Positions 32,499 to 40,813 are shown, counted from the first letter of the stretch. The stretch is DNA of 43,190 bases from Bacillota bacterium (GCA_023420245.1 JAEZWL010000208.1:1-43190), one strand, 5' to 3'. Numbers and translations: made by a program. Notes: generated from the sequence alone by a model not told the origin.

Positions 32499-34136
32499 TT
32501 AGCCAACCATCCCAAAATGCTTCAACGCTTCCACGATTGCCTTTTCCTTCTCTTCTGAACAATTCGGTTGCTTCGCATCTTCAGACTTCGACAGATTGTA
32601 ATTCTCTCCAACCTCTAATCCGCATTTCCTTTTTACCTGTGAAATATACAGATTAGAAACCTTCAAGCCATGTTCTTTCAACACATAGTCCTTAATCTCC
32701 GCATAAGTTGCTTTCATCTCCGCACTAGTCACATCCATCTCATCCAAGTCCAAATCAATAGCAATTCGATCACTCGGTTTTTGTTGGGACAAAAGAACAA
32801 CTGTTTCAACGTGGCTCGTTCTCGGAAACATATCCACCGGTGTGGCAGTCTGCGGCTTATAGCCCTTGGAGGCGAAAAGCTTAAGGTCACGCGCCAGGGT
32901 AGCAGGGTCGCAGGAAACATAGACCACGCGCTTCGGCGCCATATTTGCAACAGTCTCGATCAGCTCCGCGTCGCAGCCCTTTCGCGGGGGGTCAAGGATG
33001 ATGACATCCGGTTTTTCACCCCTGTCGGAAAGCATGGACGCGGCTTTTACGGCGTCCATGCACAGGAATTCCGCGTTATGAATTCCGTTGCGCGCGGCGT
33101 TCATTTTCGCGTCCTCCACCGCCTGCCCAACCAGCTCCACCCCGATCACCTTTCCCGCCTTATGTGCCATAGAAAGCCCGATGGTGCCCGTACCGCAGTA
33201 CAAATCAAGCAGGGTTTCGTTCCCTGTAAGTGCGGCGTACTCACCGGCAATAGAATACAATCGTTCCGCCTGGTCTCGGTTGACCTGATAAAAGGACATC
33301 GGCGAGATGTTGAATTTGAGTCCGCACAGAATATCGGTGATATGATCGCTGCCCCACACGGTTCGGTTCTTTTTGCCTAGGATAACATTTGTCTTTTCGC
33401 GATTCACGTTAATAATGACGCTTTTCAGACCGGGCACCTTTTCCCGCAGAAGCTCAGCCAGCTCCGGCTCGTGGTGCAACCCGTTCCCGTTGACAACAAC
33501 ACATACCATCACTTCCCCGGTCGCTCCCGCCTGGCGCAGATACAGATGACGGAGCCTGCCCCTTCCGGTTTCCTCACGGTACACATCCTCTCCGCTTTGC
33601 CCCGCCCATTCCTGAAACGCCTGCATGGCGGCGGTAAAAACCTCAGGCTGCAGGTAACAGGAATCACACGGAATAATGCGATGGCTATGGTTTGCAAAAA
33701 AGCCCATTTGAATTTTGCCGTCGATTTCTCCGATGGGAATCTGCGCCTTGTTTCGGTAATGATCCGGATTTTCCGCACTGACGATTGGCTCCACCTTCAG
33801 GTCGCGGAAGCCTCCGATACGTTCCAGGGCATCCTGAACACGCTGCTGCTTAGAGCGCAGCTCTGCTTCATACCCGATATGGCGGTAAACACATCCCCCA
33901 CACAGGGCAAACTGGGGGCAGTCCGGCGCTATGCGATCCCGAGAGGGTTCGATGACGCTTTCAAGCTTGCCAAAAGCATAGGTCTTTGCCGTTTTTAAAA
34001 TTTTCACCCGCAGCCTATCCCCGGCGGCAGCCAGCGGCACAAAAACCGCAATTTCCTGATATCGCCCGATACCGCTGCCCTCTGCGGTATATCCGGTTAT
34101 CTCCAACTCAATGCTATCGTTCTTCTTTAAATCCAT
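32499..34136 (-). CDS. rlmD: 23S rRNA m5U methyltransferase RlmD with an element-derived C-terminal tail
   Basis: A 545-residue protein. The TRAM domain is at 1-60 and a four-cysteine Fe-S site is at about 70-85 (CPQFALCGGC). The SAM domain has LLDLYCGTGTIGLS and ILDPPRKGCD, and SCDPATLARD holds the catalytic Cys. It methylates U1939-type positions of 23S rRNA. Normal RlmD proteins end soon after SHVETVVLLS. Here His442-Val-Glu444 is followed by about 101 more residues (PSDRIAIDLDLDEMD...GLKVSNLYISQVKRKCG), encoded by AT-richer DNA of the inserted element. AGGAG sets ATG 34136; the frame to 34151 is less likely. Confidence 0.92.
   Translation of the reverse strand: MDLKKNDSIELEITGYTAEGSGIGRYQEIAVFVPLAAAGDRLRVKILKTAKTYAFGKLESVIEPSRDRIAPDCPQFALCGGCVYRHIGYEAELRSKQQRVQDALERIGGFRDLKVEPIVSAENPDHYRNKAQIPIGEIDGKIQMGFFANHSHRIIPCDSCYLQPEVFTAAMQAFQEWAGQSGEDVYREETGRGRLRHLYLRQAGATGEVMVCVVVNGNGLHHEPELAELLREKVPGLKSVIINVNREKTNVILGKKNRTVWGSDHITDILCGLKFNISPMSFYQVNRDQAERLYSIAGEYAALTGNETLLDLYCGTGTIGLSMAHKAGKVIGVELVGQAVEDAKMNAARNGIHNAEFLCMDAVKAASMLSDRGEKPDVIILDPPRKGCDAELIETVANMAPKRVVYVSCDPATLARDLKLFASKGYKPQTATPVDMFPRTSHVETVVLLSQQKPSDRIAIDLDLDEMDVTSAEMKATYAEIKDYVLKEHGLKVSNLYISQVKRKCGLEVGENYNLSKSEDAKQPNCSEEKEKAIVEALKHFGMVG
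32780..32813 (-). mobile_element. Attachment site D (within rlmD)
   Basis: Minus strand CACGTTGAAACAGTTGTTCT encodes HVETVV. Upstream (N-terminal side) the sequence is GC-rich chromosomal rlmD; downstream it turns AT-rich. The CGTTGA core matches site C. Confidence 0.75.
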
Positions 34137-34259
34137 GCAATCTCCTGTCACTTTACGGTAGTCCGTATATTTCTATTTATAAATAAATTCTATCAATTAT
34201 TGTATCATTACACCCAAGCAATTACAAGAACGGCGCGCAAAAGCTCCCCTAATTTTCGC

Positions 34260-34288
34260 TTGACAAATTGCAGCGGCACGAATATAAT
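34260..34288 (+). promoter_or_regulatory. Consensus promoter of the trpB2 T-box leader
   Basis: TTGACA (34260-34265), a 17-base spacer and TATAAT (34283-34288): a perfect sigma-A promoter, about 25 bases ahead of the T-box leader. Confidence 0.92.
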
Positions 34289-34311
34289 AAATCAAAAGAA
34301 AATCAAACCGA

Positions 34312-34574
34312 TGATTAAGAGTAGTAAGCGGATACAGCGCTGATCAAGAGAGCCGCAGGCGGTGGAATTGCGGCGGAGCGTGGCTAGCTGAATGGACTTA
34401 TGAGGGCAAGGCGAACGATTTTAATCCAGTAGCTTTTGACGGGAGCTCCGCCCGTTACCAAGGGAGCACGCATAAACAGTGCGTGGAACAAGAGGCGCTG
34501 AACCGCGCAATATGGGTGGTACCGCAGGAGCAATCGCTCTTGTCCCTAAGATTTTAGGGGCAAGGGCGTTTTTT
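34312..34574 (+). promoter_or_regulatory. T-box riboswitch, tRNA-Trp responsive
   Basis: The leader starts near AAGAGTAGTAAGCGG (stem I base). A specifier loop candidate is TGG at 34393-34395 followed by the usual A (GAATGGACT), which fits Trp. The T-box core TGGGTGGTACCGC is at 34513-34525. The terminator stem 34535-34549 / 34554-34568 is followed by six T (34569-34574). Uncharged tRNA-Trp would pair with the core bulge and prevent termination, raising trpB2 expression. Confidence 0.9.
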
Positions 34575-34612
34575 ATTTCATTGAAATGAACCGTATGGAA
34601 AGGAGCTTAACC

Positions 34613-35980
34613 ATGGCAAAAATACCGCACCGCTTTAATTTAACCGAGGATCAAATGCCGACGCAATGGTATAACCTGCGCGCTGATATGAAAGAGCAGC
34701 CGGACCCGATGCTGAACCCCGGAACAATGAAGCCGATTCAGACCGAGGAGCTTTATCCGATTTTCTGCAAGAAGCTTGCCCAGCAGGAAACAGACAGCAC
34801 CACACGTTACATCGATATTCCGGAACCGATTCTCGATGTTTACAAGGCCTATCGTCCATCGCCGCTCAGCCGCGCCTATAACCTTGAAAAGTATTTGGAT
34901 ACCCCTGCTAAAATCTATTTTAAATTTGAGGGAAACAACACCTCCGGCAGCCACAAGCTGAATTCCGCCGTAGCGCAGGTTTATTACGCAAAGGAGCAGG
35001 GGCTGACCAGCCTGACAACCGAAACGGGCGCCGGGCAGTGGGGCACCGCGTTGGCGGAGGCCTGCTCGTACTTCGGAATGGACCTGACCGTATTCATGGT
35101 AAAAGCATCCTATAACCAGAAGCCGTACCGCAAGGCGATTATCCAGACCTTCGGCGCAAATGTCATCGCAAGCCCGAGCGACACCACACGGGTAGGCCGC
35201 TCGATTTTGGCTACAGACCCCGATACCACCGGCAGCCTCGGCTGTGCAATTTCAGAGGCGGTTGAAAAATCCACCACCACTGAGAATTGCCGCTACGTGC
35301 TCGGCTCCGTTCTGAATCAGGTTATTCTGCACCAGTCCATCATCGGTCTGGAGTGCAAAAAGGCAATGGAGCTGCTCGATGAGTATCCGGATATCATCAT
35401 CGGCTGCGCGGGCGGCGGCTCCAATCTTGGCGGGCTGATTGCGCCGTTCATGCAGGATAAGCTGACCGGCAAGGCGAACCCGCATTTTATCGCGGTAGAA
35501 CCGGCCTCCTGCCCTTCCCTCACCCGCGGCCGCTACGCTTACGACTTCTGCGATACCGGAAAGGTGACTCCGCTCGCCAAAATGTATACTCTGGGCAGCG
35601 GCTTCATCCCATCTGCGAACCATGCGGGCGGGCTCCGCTACCACGGGATGTCCCCCATTATTTCCAAGCTGTATCATGACGGGCTTCTGGATGAGGCACG
35701 CTCGGCGGAACAGACAAAGGTATTCGACGCGGCGACACTGTTTGCCAAGGTCGAGACAATTCTGCCCGCCCCGGAAAGCGCGCACGCAATTCGCGCCGCG
35801 ATTGACGAGGCTCTTCGCTGCAAAGAAACCGGGGAGGCGAAAACCATCCTGTTCGGTCTGACCGGCACCGGATATTTCGACATGGCTGCCTACACTGCTT
35901 ATATGGAGCACAAAATGACGGATTATATCCCGACGGATGAGGACTTGGAGCCGGGGTTTGATACGCTGCCAAAGCTATAA
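34613..35980 (+). CDS. trpB2: TrpB2-type tryptophan synthase beta chain
   Basis: A 455-residue PLP enzyme of the long TrpB2 subfamily. Lys115 in SGSHKLNSA binds PLP, and GCAGGGSNLGG (about 264-274) is the phosphate-binding loop. The N-terminal extension (LTEDQMPTQWYNLRADM) is a TrpB2 mark. It makes tryptophan from indole (or indole glycerol phosphate with a partner) and serine. AAGGAG at 34600-34605 sets ATG 34613. The Trp T-box upstream fits this product well. It stands alone, with a terminator after it, so it may salvage indole outside a full trp operon. Confidence 0.93.
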   Translation: MAKIPHRFNLTEDQMPTQWYNLRADMKEQPDPMLNPGTMKPIQTEELYPIFCKKLAQQETDSTTRYIDIPEPILDVYKAYRPSPLSRAYNLEKYLDTPAKIYFKFEGNNTSGSHKLNSAVAQVYYAKEQGLTSLTTETGAGQWGTALAEACSYFGMDLTVFMVKASYNQKPYRKAIIQTFGANVIASPSDTTRVGRSILATDPDTTGSLGCAISEAVEKSTTTENCRYVLGSVLNQVILHQSIIGLECKKAMELLDEYPDIIIGCAGGGSNLGGLIAPFMQDKLTGKANPHFIAVEPASCPSLTRGRYAYDFCDTGKVTPLAKMYTLGSGFIPSANHAGGLRYHGMSPIISKLYHDGLLDEARSAEQTKVFDAATLFAKVETILPAPESAHAIRAAIDEALRCKETGEAKTILFGLTGTGYFDMAAYTAYMEHKMTDYIPTDEDLEPGFDTLPKL

Positions 35981-36054
35981 TACCCTCATTCAACTTTTAA
36001 TCAATTGCATCAGCCGTAATTGCTGATACGTCCTTCTCATAAAATCACTATTTA

Positions 36055-36103
36055 AACGGGGCTGACACCATTTTGCCGGGAGTCAGTCCCGTTCAGCTTT
36101 TTT
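36055..36103 (+). terminator. trpB2 terminator
   Basis: AACGGGGCTGAC (36055-36066) pairs with GTCAGTCCCGTT (36082-36093) with one G-U pair; CAGC and six T follow. Confidence 0.82.
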
Positions 36104-36260
36104 ACTGAATTTTTCGTGAAACGTGCGGATTTATTGGAAGTCAAAAAGTTTTCTCTTCGATAATTTACGAAAACCATTCGTCAATAATAACTAAATCAAG
36201 ATGAGCAAAAACTACAATTTATACAATAAAGAGATTGTTTGGGAATTCCCTCAGAAAGCG

Positions 36261-36289
36261 TTGACACGAGAAAACATGGGGATTATAAT
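36261..36289 (+). promoter_or_regulatory. Perfect promoter for a short transcript
   Basis: TTGACA (36261-36266), a 17-base spacer and TATAAT (36284-36289). No gene with a ribosome binding site follows. Confidence 0.85.
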
Positions 36290-36295
36290 GAAATC

Positions 36296-36430
36296 ACAAA
36301 ATGAATAAAGAAAACAGCAATTCAAAGATTTTCATACGTTTACAAGACTTGTGGTTGGATGACCACAACCTTTTCAATACAACTCCTCCCCATAAAGCAA
36401 AGACCGGCTATGCCGGTCTTTGCTTTTTTT
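36296..36430 (+). ncRNA. Candidate small RNA (about 135 nt)
   Basis: Expected start about seven bases after the -10 box. The transcript would contain a hairpin TTGTGGT/ACCACAA (36349-36355 / 36362-36368) and end in a 15-bp terminator hairpin AAAGCAAAGACCGGC/GCCGGTCTTTGCTTT with seven T. An ATG at 36301 is almost at the 5' end and has no room for a ribosome binding site; its frame runs through the terminator, so coding is unlikely. The terminator is also the likely 3' end for the minus-strand pbp gene. Confidence 0.6.
36394..36430. terminator. Bidirectional intrinsic terminator
   Basis: AAAGCAAAGACCGGC (36394-36408), loop TAT, GCCGGTCTTTGCTTT (36412-36426), with T-tract to the right and A-tract to the left. 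It can serve the candidate RNA and the convergent pbp gene. Confidence 0.88.
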
Positions 36431-36490
36431 CACAGGAATCCCGCACAGGATTGCTGTCGTTTCCGGCTGGCGCTTCCTGTGCGGGGGAAT

Positions 36491-37876
36491 TCATTTCAGA
36501 GTCTTTGCCGCGGCGTTCATCAGGGAGGAGGCAATCTCACCGGCTGAACCGATGCCGCTTTTCGAGTTTTCCACAACAACGGCAAACGCCAGCGGCGTGT
36601 CGTTGTTTGAGGAAAACCCGACCATCCACCCATTCGGGTTCTTTCCGCCGCCCACCTCGGCTGTTCCGGTCTTGGCGCAAACGGCGAGACCGGGAAACAA
36701 TTTGTCCCCATATTGATTCGTTACATTATACCGCATATAGGCTTTCAGCCGCTCTGCGGTTTCCGGTTTAAAAAGCTGACTTTCATTCTGGGTCACGCGC
36801 ACCTGCGCGGGCAACCCGAACGGCGTGATCACTCGCTCGATGATATGCGGACGGACCGGAGTCCCGTTGTTTGCAATTGCACCCATCATCAGCATCATAT
36901 GGTACGGATTGGTCAGATCAGTAAATTGCCCCACACCCGACCAGCCAAGCTCGTTATCCGCTACGCCGTTCACCTTGTAAACGCTCTTACTGGTCGGAAT
37001 TCCATCCAGTGAAAAGCTGCGGTTAAAGCCGGCGGAATTCGCCATATCGGCCATGGTTTTCTGCCCCAGTTCAATTGCGATCTGTGCAAAGGCAACATTG
37101 GAAGACTTTGCGAGTGCGTTTTTAAAATTGAGCGTACCGTAGGCCGCAACGTCCGTAATCTTATTCCCGTTAATCATGATACTGCCGTTGCATTTCCATG
37201 CTCGGGTATCCAAATCCGGCATGTTTTCAATCGCTGCGGCTGCTGTGACAATTTTAAAGATGGAACCCGGCGTATAGGCAGAGGAAAGCACACGGTTCAG
37301 GTAAACCCCGTCGTATTTGCCGGACTGATTGGTGTCGAGATCCTTGGGCGGATTCGCGGGGTCAAAGTTCGGCGTGCTGACCATGCAGAGCATTTCGCCG
37401 GTTTTGTAGTTATATACGGCTGCGGCGCCGCTCCGGCTGCCGAGCTTCTGCTGCGCCAGCTTACACAGACCGCTGTCCAGCGTCAGCTTGATATCACAGC
37501 CGCTGCTTTTGCCGGAAGGGGAAGCCAGACCGGTCACCAGATTGTAGCCCGAAAGTTGCGAGCGGTAGATATATTGCACCCCCGTGGAAATATAGCCCAT
37601 GCTGTCGCCTACGGAATGGAGCATGGCACGGCGTATTGCTTCGTCGCTGTTGTAAATTCGTTTTCCGTTTTCGCTCTTTGCCAGAACAACGCCGTTCCTG
37701 TCCGTGATCATCCCGGCGTAGGTCAGCTGGCTTCCGCCCTCCAGATGCTTGTTGAACGGCTGCATCGCCCAGGTGCCGCCCTCCGTAATCATTCCGTACA
37801 GGAATACGGACAGTCCGAACAGAAAGCTCAGACCAAGGATATATAGAATAAGGGAGTGCGTTCCCGTTGTTTTCAC
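36491..37876 (-). CDS. Penicillin-binding protein transpeptidase (PbpA/FtsI-like)
   Basis: A 461-residue class B PBP-like transpeptidase. An N-terminal membrane anchor lies at about 8-28 (LILYILGLSFLFGLSVFLYG). The catalytic motifs are SIFK (Ser205, Lys208), SSN (258-260) and KTG (402-404). It cross-links peptidoglycan on the outer face of the membrane. GTG is the start, with AAGGAGG ahead, and it overlaps the stop of the FtsW/RodA gene (GTGA). The pairing of a SEDS polymerase with its PBP is the usual functional unit; it is similar to the rodA-pbpA pair of Actinobacteria. Confidence 0.93.
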   Translation of the reverse strand: MKTTGTHSLILYILGLSFLFGLSVFLYGMITEGGTWAMQPFNKHLEGGSQLTYAGMITDRNGVVLAKSENGKRIYNSDEAIRRAMLHSVGDSMGYISTGVQYIYRSQLSGYNLVTGLASPSGKSSGCDIKLTLDSGLCKLAQQKLGSRSGAAAVYNYKTGEMLCMVSTPNFDPANPPKDLDTNQSGKYDGVYLNRVLSSAYTPGSIFKIVTAAAAIENMPDLDTRAWKCNGSIMINGNKITDVAAYGTLNFKNALAKSSNVAFAQIAIELGQKTMADMANSAGFNRSFSLDGIPTSKSVYKVNGVADNELGWSGVGQFTDLTNPYHMMLMMGAIANNGTPVRPHIIERVITPFGLPAQVRVTQNESQLFKPETAERLKAYMRYNVTNQYGDKLFPGLAVCAKTGTAEVGGGKNPNGWMVGFSSNNDTPLAFAVVVENSKSGIGSAGEIASSLMNAAAKTLK

Positions 37877-39552
37877 TTTTTCTTCCTCCTTGCCGCGTAA
37901 GTGCGTTCGTCACTGGCCTTAATAAACGCCAGCAAACCCCAGACCGAAACCATACTGGAGCCGCCGAGGCTTACAAACGGCAGCGTTACGCCGGTCAAAG
38001 GCAGCACGTCCGTTGCTCCGAAGATATTCAGGCTGGTCTGAAACAGCATTAGACCTGCGGCGGCGCAGGCAGAAATCGAATAAAAAGTTGAACGGCTGCG
38101 TGTCGCGTCCGAACGCGCGTAAAACAGCAGCATTGCAAGAGAAAGCACCACCACGACCGCAAGAATCAGACCAAGCTCCTCGCAGATCATACCGCACATC
38201 AGGTCGCTGGTGGAGGCAAATACACTTTTCAGGCGACCCCTGCCAAGACCCACGCCGAACAGTCCCCCACTGGCGGAGTAAGTTAAAACACGGGTCTGCT
38301 GGTAGCCGCCCGCCTCATTCGCAAATTCCCACACATGCCGCCAGGCTTCAAAGCGCTGGGCAACATAAGGCTTGATTTTGATGATGAGGAACGCGCCGAA
38401 CACCGCGACGGCACAGATCAGCGCAATGGTTCGCACACTGCCGGAACGCATGAAGGCAATAATCAGGAAGGTGACAAAGAAAACACATGCCGTACCGAAA
38501 TCTCTCATTAAGAAAAGCGCGCCCATGCACACGGCCGAAAAGGTGATGAATCCCGTTAGGTTTTTCGCCGTCTGAAGCCTGTCCAACGTAGAGGCGCCAA
38601 CGAAAACAAACGCAATTTTGATAAACTCCGAAGGCTGAACGGAAACAAAGCCGAAGTTAATCCAGTTTCTCGCTCCGTTCTGTGAACGGGCAAGGAGCAG
38701 GTTTGCGGCAAACAGTAAAACCGCCGCCGCACCGATGTATAACCGGAATTTCATTACACGGTCAAGGTCGTTCAAAAACCAGATCATCACGCAAAAGAGT
38801 ACGATTCCTACCGCGAGCGCCGCTAACTGGGTATACAGGTTTTTCATCCCGCCCGTTCCCGCAATCAGCATAATGCCAATGCTGCTCAGCAGAAAGCCTA
38901 TCGTCTCCAGTTCAAAGCTTACGCGACCCAGTCCCTTCATCGAGTAAAGGTAAAGCGCCCATTCCATAACGAACAGGGCGCCAAACGGAATGGCAGACTG
39001 GTTTTGAAAGGCTCCGGTGGCAAAGCTGGCCTGTATGAACAGCAATAGCTGAATCAAGGTTACCCGCAGCATCAGACCCAACGGCGAAGCCGCGTGAAAA
39101 ATCCGGCGAACCGACTGCGGCTTTCCTTCTGCGGTTCTTTTAAACATCAACGCGGTCGAGCCCATGGCGATTACGTCGCCGGGCACAATCTTCGTGGAAC
39201 TCTCCACTTTTTTCCCGTTTAGAAAGGTTCCTGCCTTAGAGCCGGTATCCGAAAGCATCCAGCCCTTTTCGCGGCGCATCAGAACCGCGTGGTTCCGGCT
39301 GGCGGTCGCGTCATGCAAAATGATATCGCAGCTTTTACTGCGTCCGAGTGAATTTTCCCAGTAAAGCACCGGAAGGGCTTCCTTCGTTGTCATATCTTCC
39401 AGGATCACCACGGGATCTTCTTTTCTGCGTCCCTTTTTTAAAGAGGAAAAGCATTTGACCACAACAACGACCGAGAAAAACGGAACAAGAATTCTCAGGA
39501 TAAAAAGTAAAATTGGCAGAAAATTCTGCAATTCGAGACTATTGAGTGTCAA
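37873..39552 (-). CDS. FHA-domain fused FtsW/RodA/SpoVE glycosyltransferase
   Basis: A 559-residue protein. A membrane helix (about 14-34) is followed by an FHA domain (about 60-140, with LGRSKSCDI, ASRNHAVLM and GTFLNGKKV). About ten membrane helices of the SEDS family come next; RNWINFGFVSVQPSEFIKIA is the SEDS signature, and GGSSMVSVWGLLAF lies near the end. SEDS proteins polymerise glycan from lipid II. The FHA domain should bind a phosphothreonine protein, linking wall synthesis to Ser/Thr kinase signalling. The start is TTG 39552, with GGGAGG seven bases upstream. Confidence 0.93.
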   Translation of the reverse strand: MTLNSLELQNFLPILLFILRILVPFFSVVVVVKCFSSLKKGRRKEDPVVILEDMTTKEALPVLYWENSLGRSKSCDIILHDATASRNHAVLMRREKGWMLSDTGSKAGTFLNGKKVESSTKIVPGDVIAMGSTALMFKRTAEGKPQSVRRIFHAASPLGLMLRVTLIQLLLFIQASFATGAFQNQSAIPFGALFVMEWALYLYSMKGLGRVSFELETIGFLLSSIGIMLIAGTGGMKNLYTQLAALAVGIVLFCVMIWFLNDLDRVMKFRLYIGAAAVLLFAANLLLARSQNGARNWINFGFVSVQPSEFIKIAFVFVGASTLDRLQTAKNLTGFITFSAVCMGALFLMRDFGTACVFFVTFLIIAFMRSGSVRTIALICAVAVFGAFLIIKIKPYVAQRFEAWRHVWEFANEAGGYQQTRVLTYSASGGLFGVGLGRGRLKSVFASTSDLMCGMICEELGLILAVVVVLSLAMLLFYARSDATRSRSTFYSISACAAAGLMLFQTSLNIFGATDVLPLTGVTLPFVSLGGSSMVSVWGLLAFIKASDERTYAARRKKK

Positions 39553-39678
39553 ATGAATGCCTCCCTTCTATAAATCTCAGATGATACAATTGATCTTCAG
39601 GTTAGCCGCAATGAGAAATTCAGGGATGCCTTTCTTCCTGGGCTGCCTGATACAATAAACTGAACATTTCTCTGATTT

Positions 39679-39707
39679 ATTATACTAGTTTTTGATAATA
39701 AAGTAAA
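39679..39707 (-). promoter_or_regulatory. Promoter of the FHA-SEDS/PBP operon
   Basis: Minus strand TTTACT (39702-39707), a 17-base spacer and TATAAT (39679-39684). Confidence 0.65.
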
Positions 39708-39733
39708 CGGAGGGATTATTCACCCCTCCGTTT
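39705..39733 (-). terminator. Terminator hairpin after the pyridoxamine kinase gene
   Basis: AAACGGAGGG (39705-39714) pairs with CCCTCCGTTT (39724-39733). It lies just downstream of the kinase stop and overlaps the -35 box of the next operon's promoter. Confidence 0.7.
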
Positions 39734-39755
39734 TGCCCGGAAGCCGGAACTCCGC

Positions 39756-40631
39756 TTATCTGCGGCAGGAATTATCTTCCCTCGTAATCCCCAGCTCATG
39801 GAGCAACTGGGGGATTCCGGCCTCAAAATTCACACCGAACCGTACATCGGTTCCCGCTTCCTTCGTGCGGCGGATACAGCGCACCGTAAAGTCTACCGCA
39901 AGCTGCATAGACTGACCGAGGTTCATATCGTTCATCAGACCGGAGAGCAAAACACTGGCAAAGATATCTCCGGTACCCTGATAATAGCCCTTCACGCTTT
40001 GGGAAAACGCATAGCTGACGCTGTCGTCTTCTCTGCTGTATCCGGCGGCGCCGAGCAAATCCGGATTAAACCATACGCCGGTCAGCACAACCCGGTCCGG
40101 TCCAAGACCGCTCAGCCGCCGGAGCAGATTCTCAATCTCGATTCGGGTATAGGGACCCTCGTGGAATTCCTCTCCGAGAAGAAACGCGGCTTCTGTAAGA
40201 TTCGGTACAATCAGATCGGCCTTTCCGCACAATTTCGTCATCTCCGCCGCCATTTCCGGCGTTATGGTGGAATACAGCTTTCCGTTATCCGCCATCACGG
40301 GGTCCACCATGACCAGGCTGCCCTCTTCGCGAAACGTATCAATAAAATCCGACACCATTTGAATCTGGTCAACGGAGCCTAAAAAGCCGCTGTATATCGC
40401 GTCAAATTTCAGACCGAGCTGCTCCCACTGCCGGATAAAGCCCGGAATGTCCGCGGTAAGGTCGCGGTAAGTAAAGCCGGGCAGACCTCCCGTGTGGGAG
40501 GATAAGACGGCGGTGGGAACCGGGCAGACCTCCAGTCCCGCAGAAGAAAGAATGGGCAGCGCAATGGTCAGCGAGCATTTCCCAAACCCGGAAAGATCAT
40601 TGATTGCCGCGATCCGTTTTTGTTTCATCAT
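39756..40631 (-). CDS. Pyridoxamine/pyridoxal kinase
   Basis: A protein of about 291 residues of the PfkB/ribokinase-like pyridoxal kinase family. It has NDLSGFGKCSLTIALPILS near the start, SSHTGGLPGFTYRDLT (substrate site) and VMVDPVMADNGKLYS. The ATP site with the catalytic Asp is in KGYYQGTGDIFASVLLSG. It phosphorylates pyridoxamine or pyridoxal to feed the PLP pool. ATG 40631, with GGGGTGAT upstream, is the likely start; the longer frame would use ATT. It is monocistronic. Confidence 0.92.
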   Translation of the reverse strand: MMKQKRIAAINDLSGFGKCSLTIALPILSSAGLEVCPVPTAVLSSHTGGLPGFTYRDLTADIPGFIRQWEQLGLKFDAIYSGFLGSVDQIQMVSDFIDTFREEGSLVMVDPVMADNGKLYSTITPEMAAEMTKLCGKADLIVPNLTEAAFLLGEEFHEGPYTRIEIENLLRRLSGLGPDRVVLTGVWFNPDLLGAAGYSREDDSVSYAFSQSVKGYYQGTGDIFASVLLSGLMNDMNLGQSMQLAVDFTVRCIRRTKEAGTDVRFGVNFEAGIPQLLHELGITREDNSCRR

Positions 40632-40813
40632 TAAAATCACCCCGAAATTTTTCTGAATTTACTCTATTATAATTTTATTGCTTGCTGTTTTATTTAGTCC
40701 GGCTCCCCCACAGGCAGAAAACAATATTATCCATCATAGTCGCGCGGGCGGTTGCTGTCAAGGCGAATTATGTAAAAAGAAAGTAAACTTCCTGCCCGTT
40801 TTATCCGTGGTTG

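Larger units (their letters stand above)
25334..32813 (-). mobile_element. 7.5-kb integrative, probably mobilisable element in rlmD
   Basis: The element runs from the CGTTGA core in rlmD (site D, 32808 region) to the same core at the recombinase 3' end (site C, 25334 region). Its DNA is clearly AT-rich against the GC-rich rlmD body. It carries one recombinase, a 64-residue ORF, an RP4-like oriT candidate, phased palindromes, two zinc-ribbon membrane proteins, a nuclease-like protein and a 79-residue ORF. No relaxase is present, so transfer would need help from another element. Confidence 0.75.
35981..36490. other. Intergenic region with trpB2 terminator and a candidate small RNA
   Basis: These 510 bases hold no supported protein gene. 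They contain the trpB2 terminator (36055-36103), then AT-rich DNA, a perfect promoter (36261-36289), and a short transcript region ending in a strong terminator (36394-36430). Confidence 0.7.

Noticed and set aside
32670..33380. 236-codon open frame on the + strand opposite rlmD
   Set aside because: Antisense shadow of a clearly conserved rlmD; no start signal or known domain.
36301..36771. Open frame of 156 codons on the + strand
   Set aside because: It starts almost at the predicted transcript 5' end without a ribosome binding site, runs through a strong terminator hairpin, and then overlaps the pbp gene in antisense.
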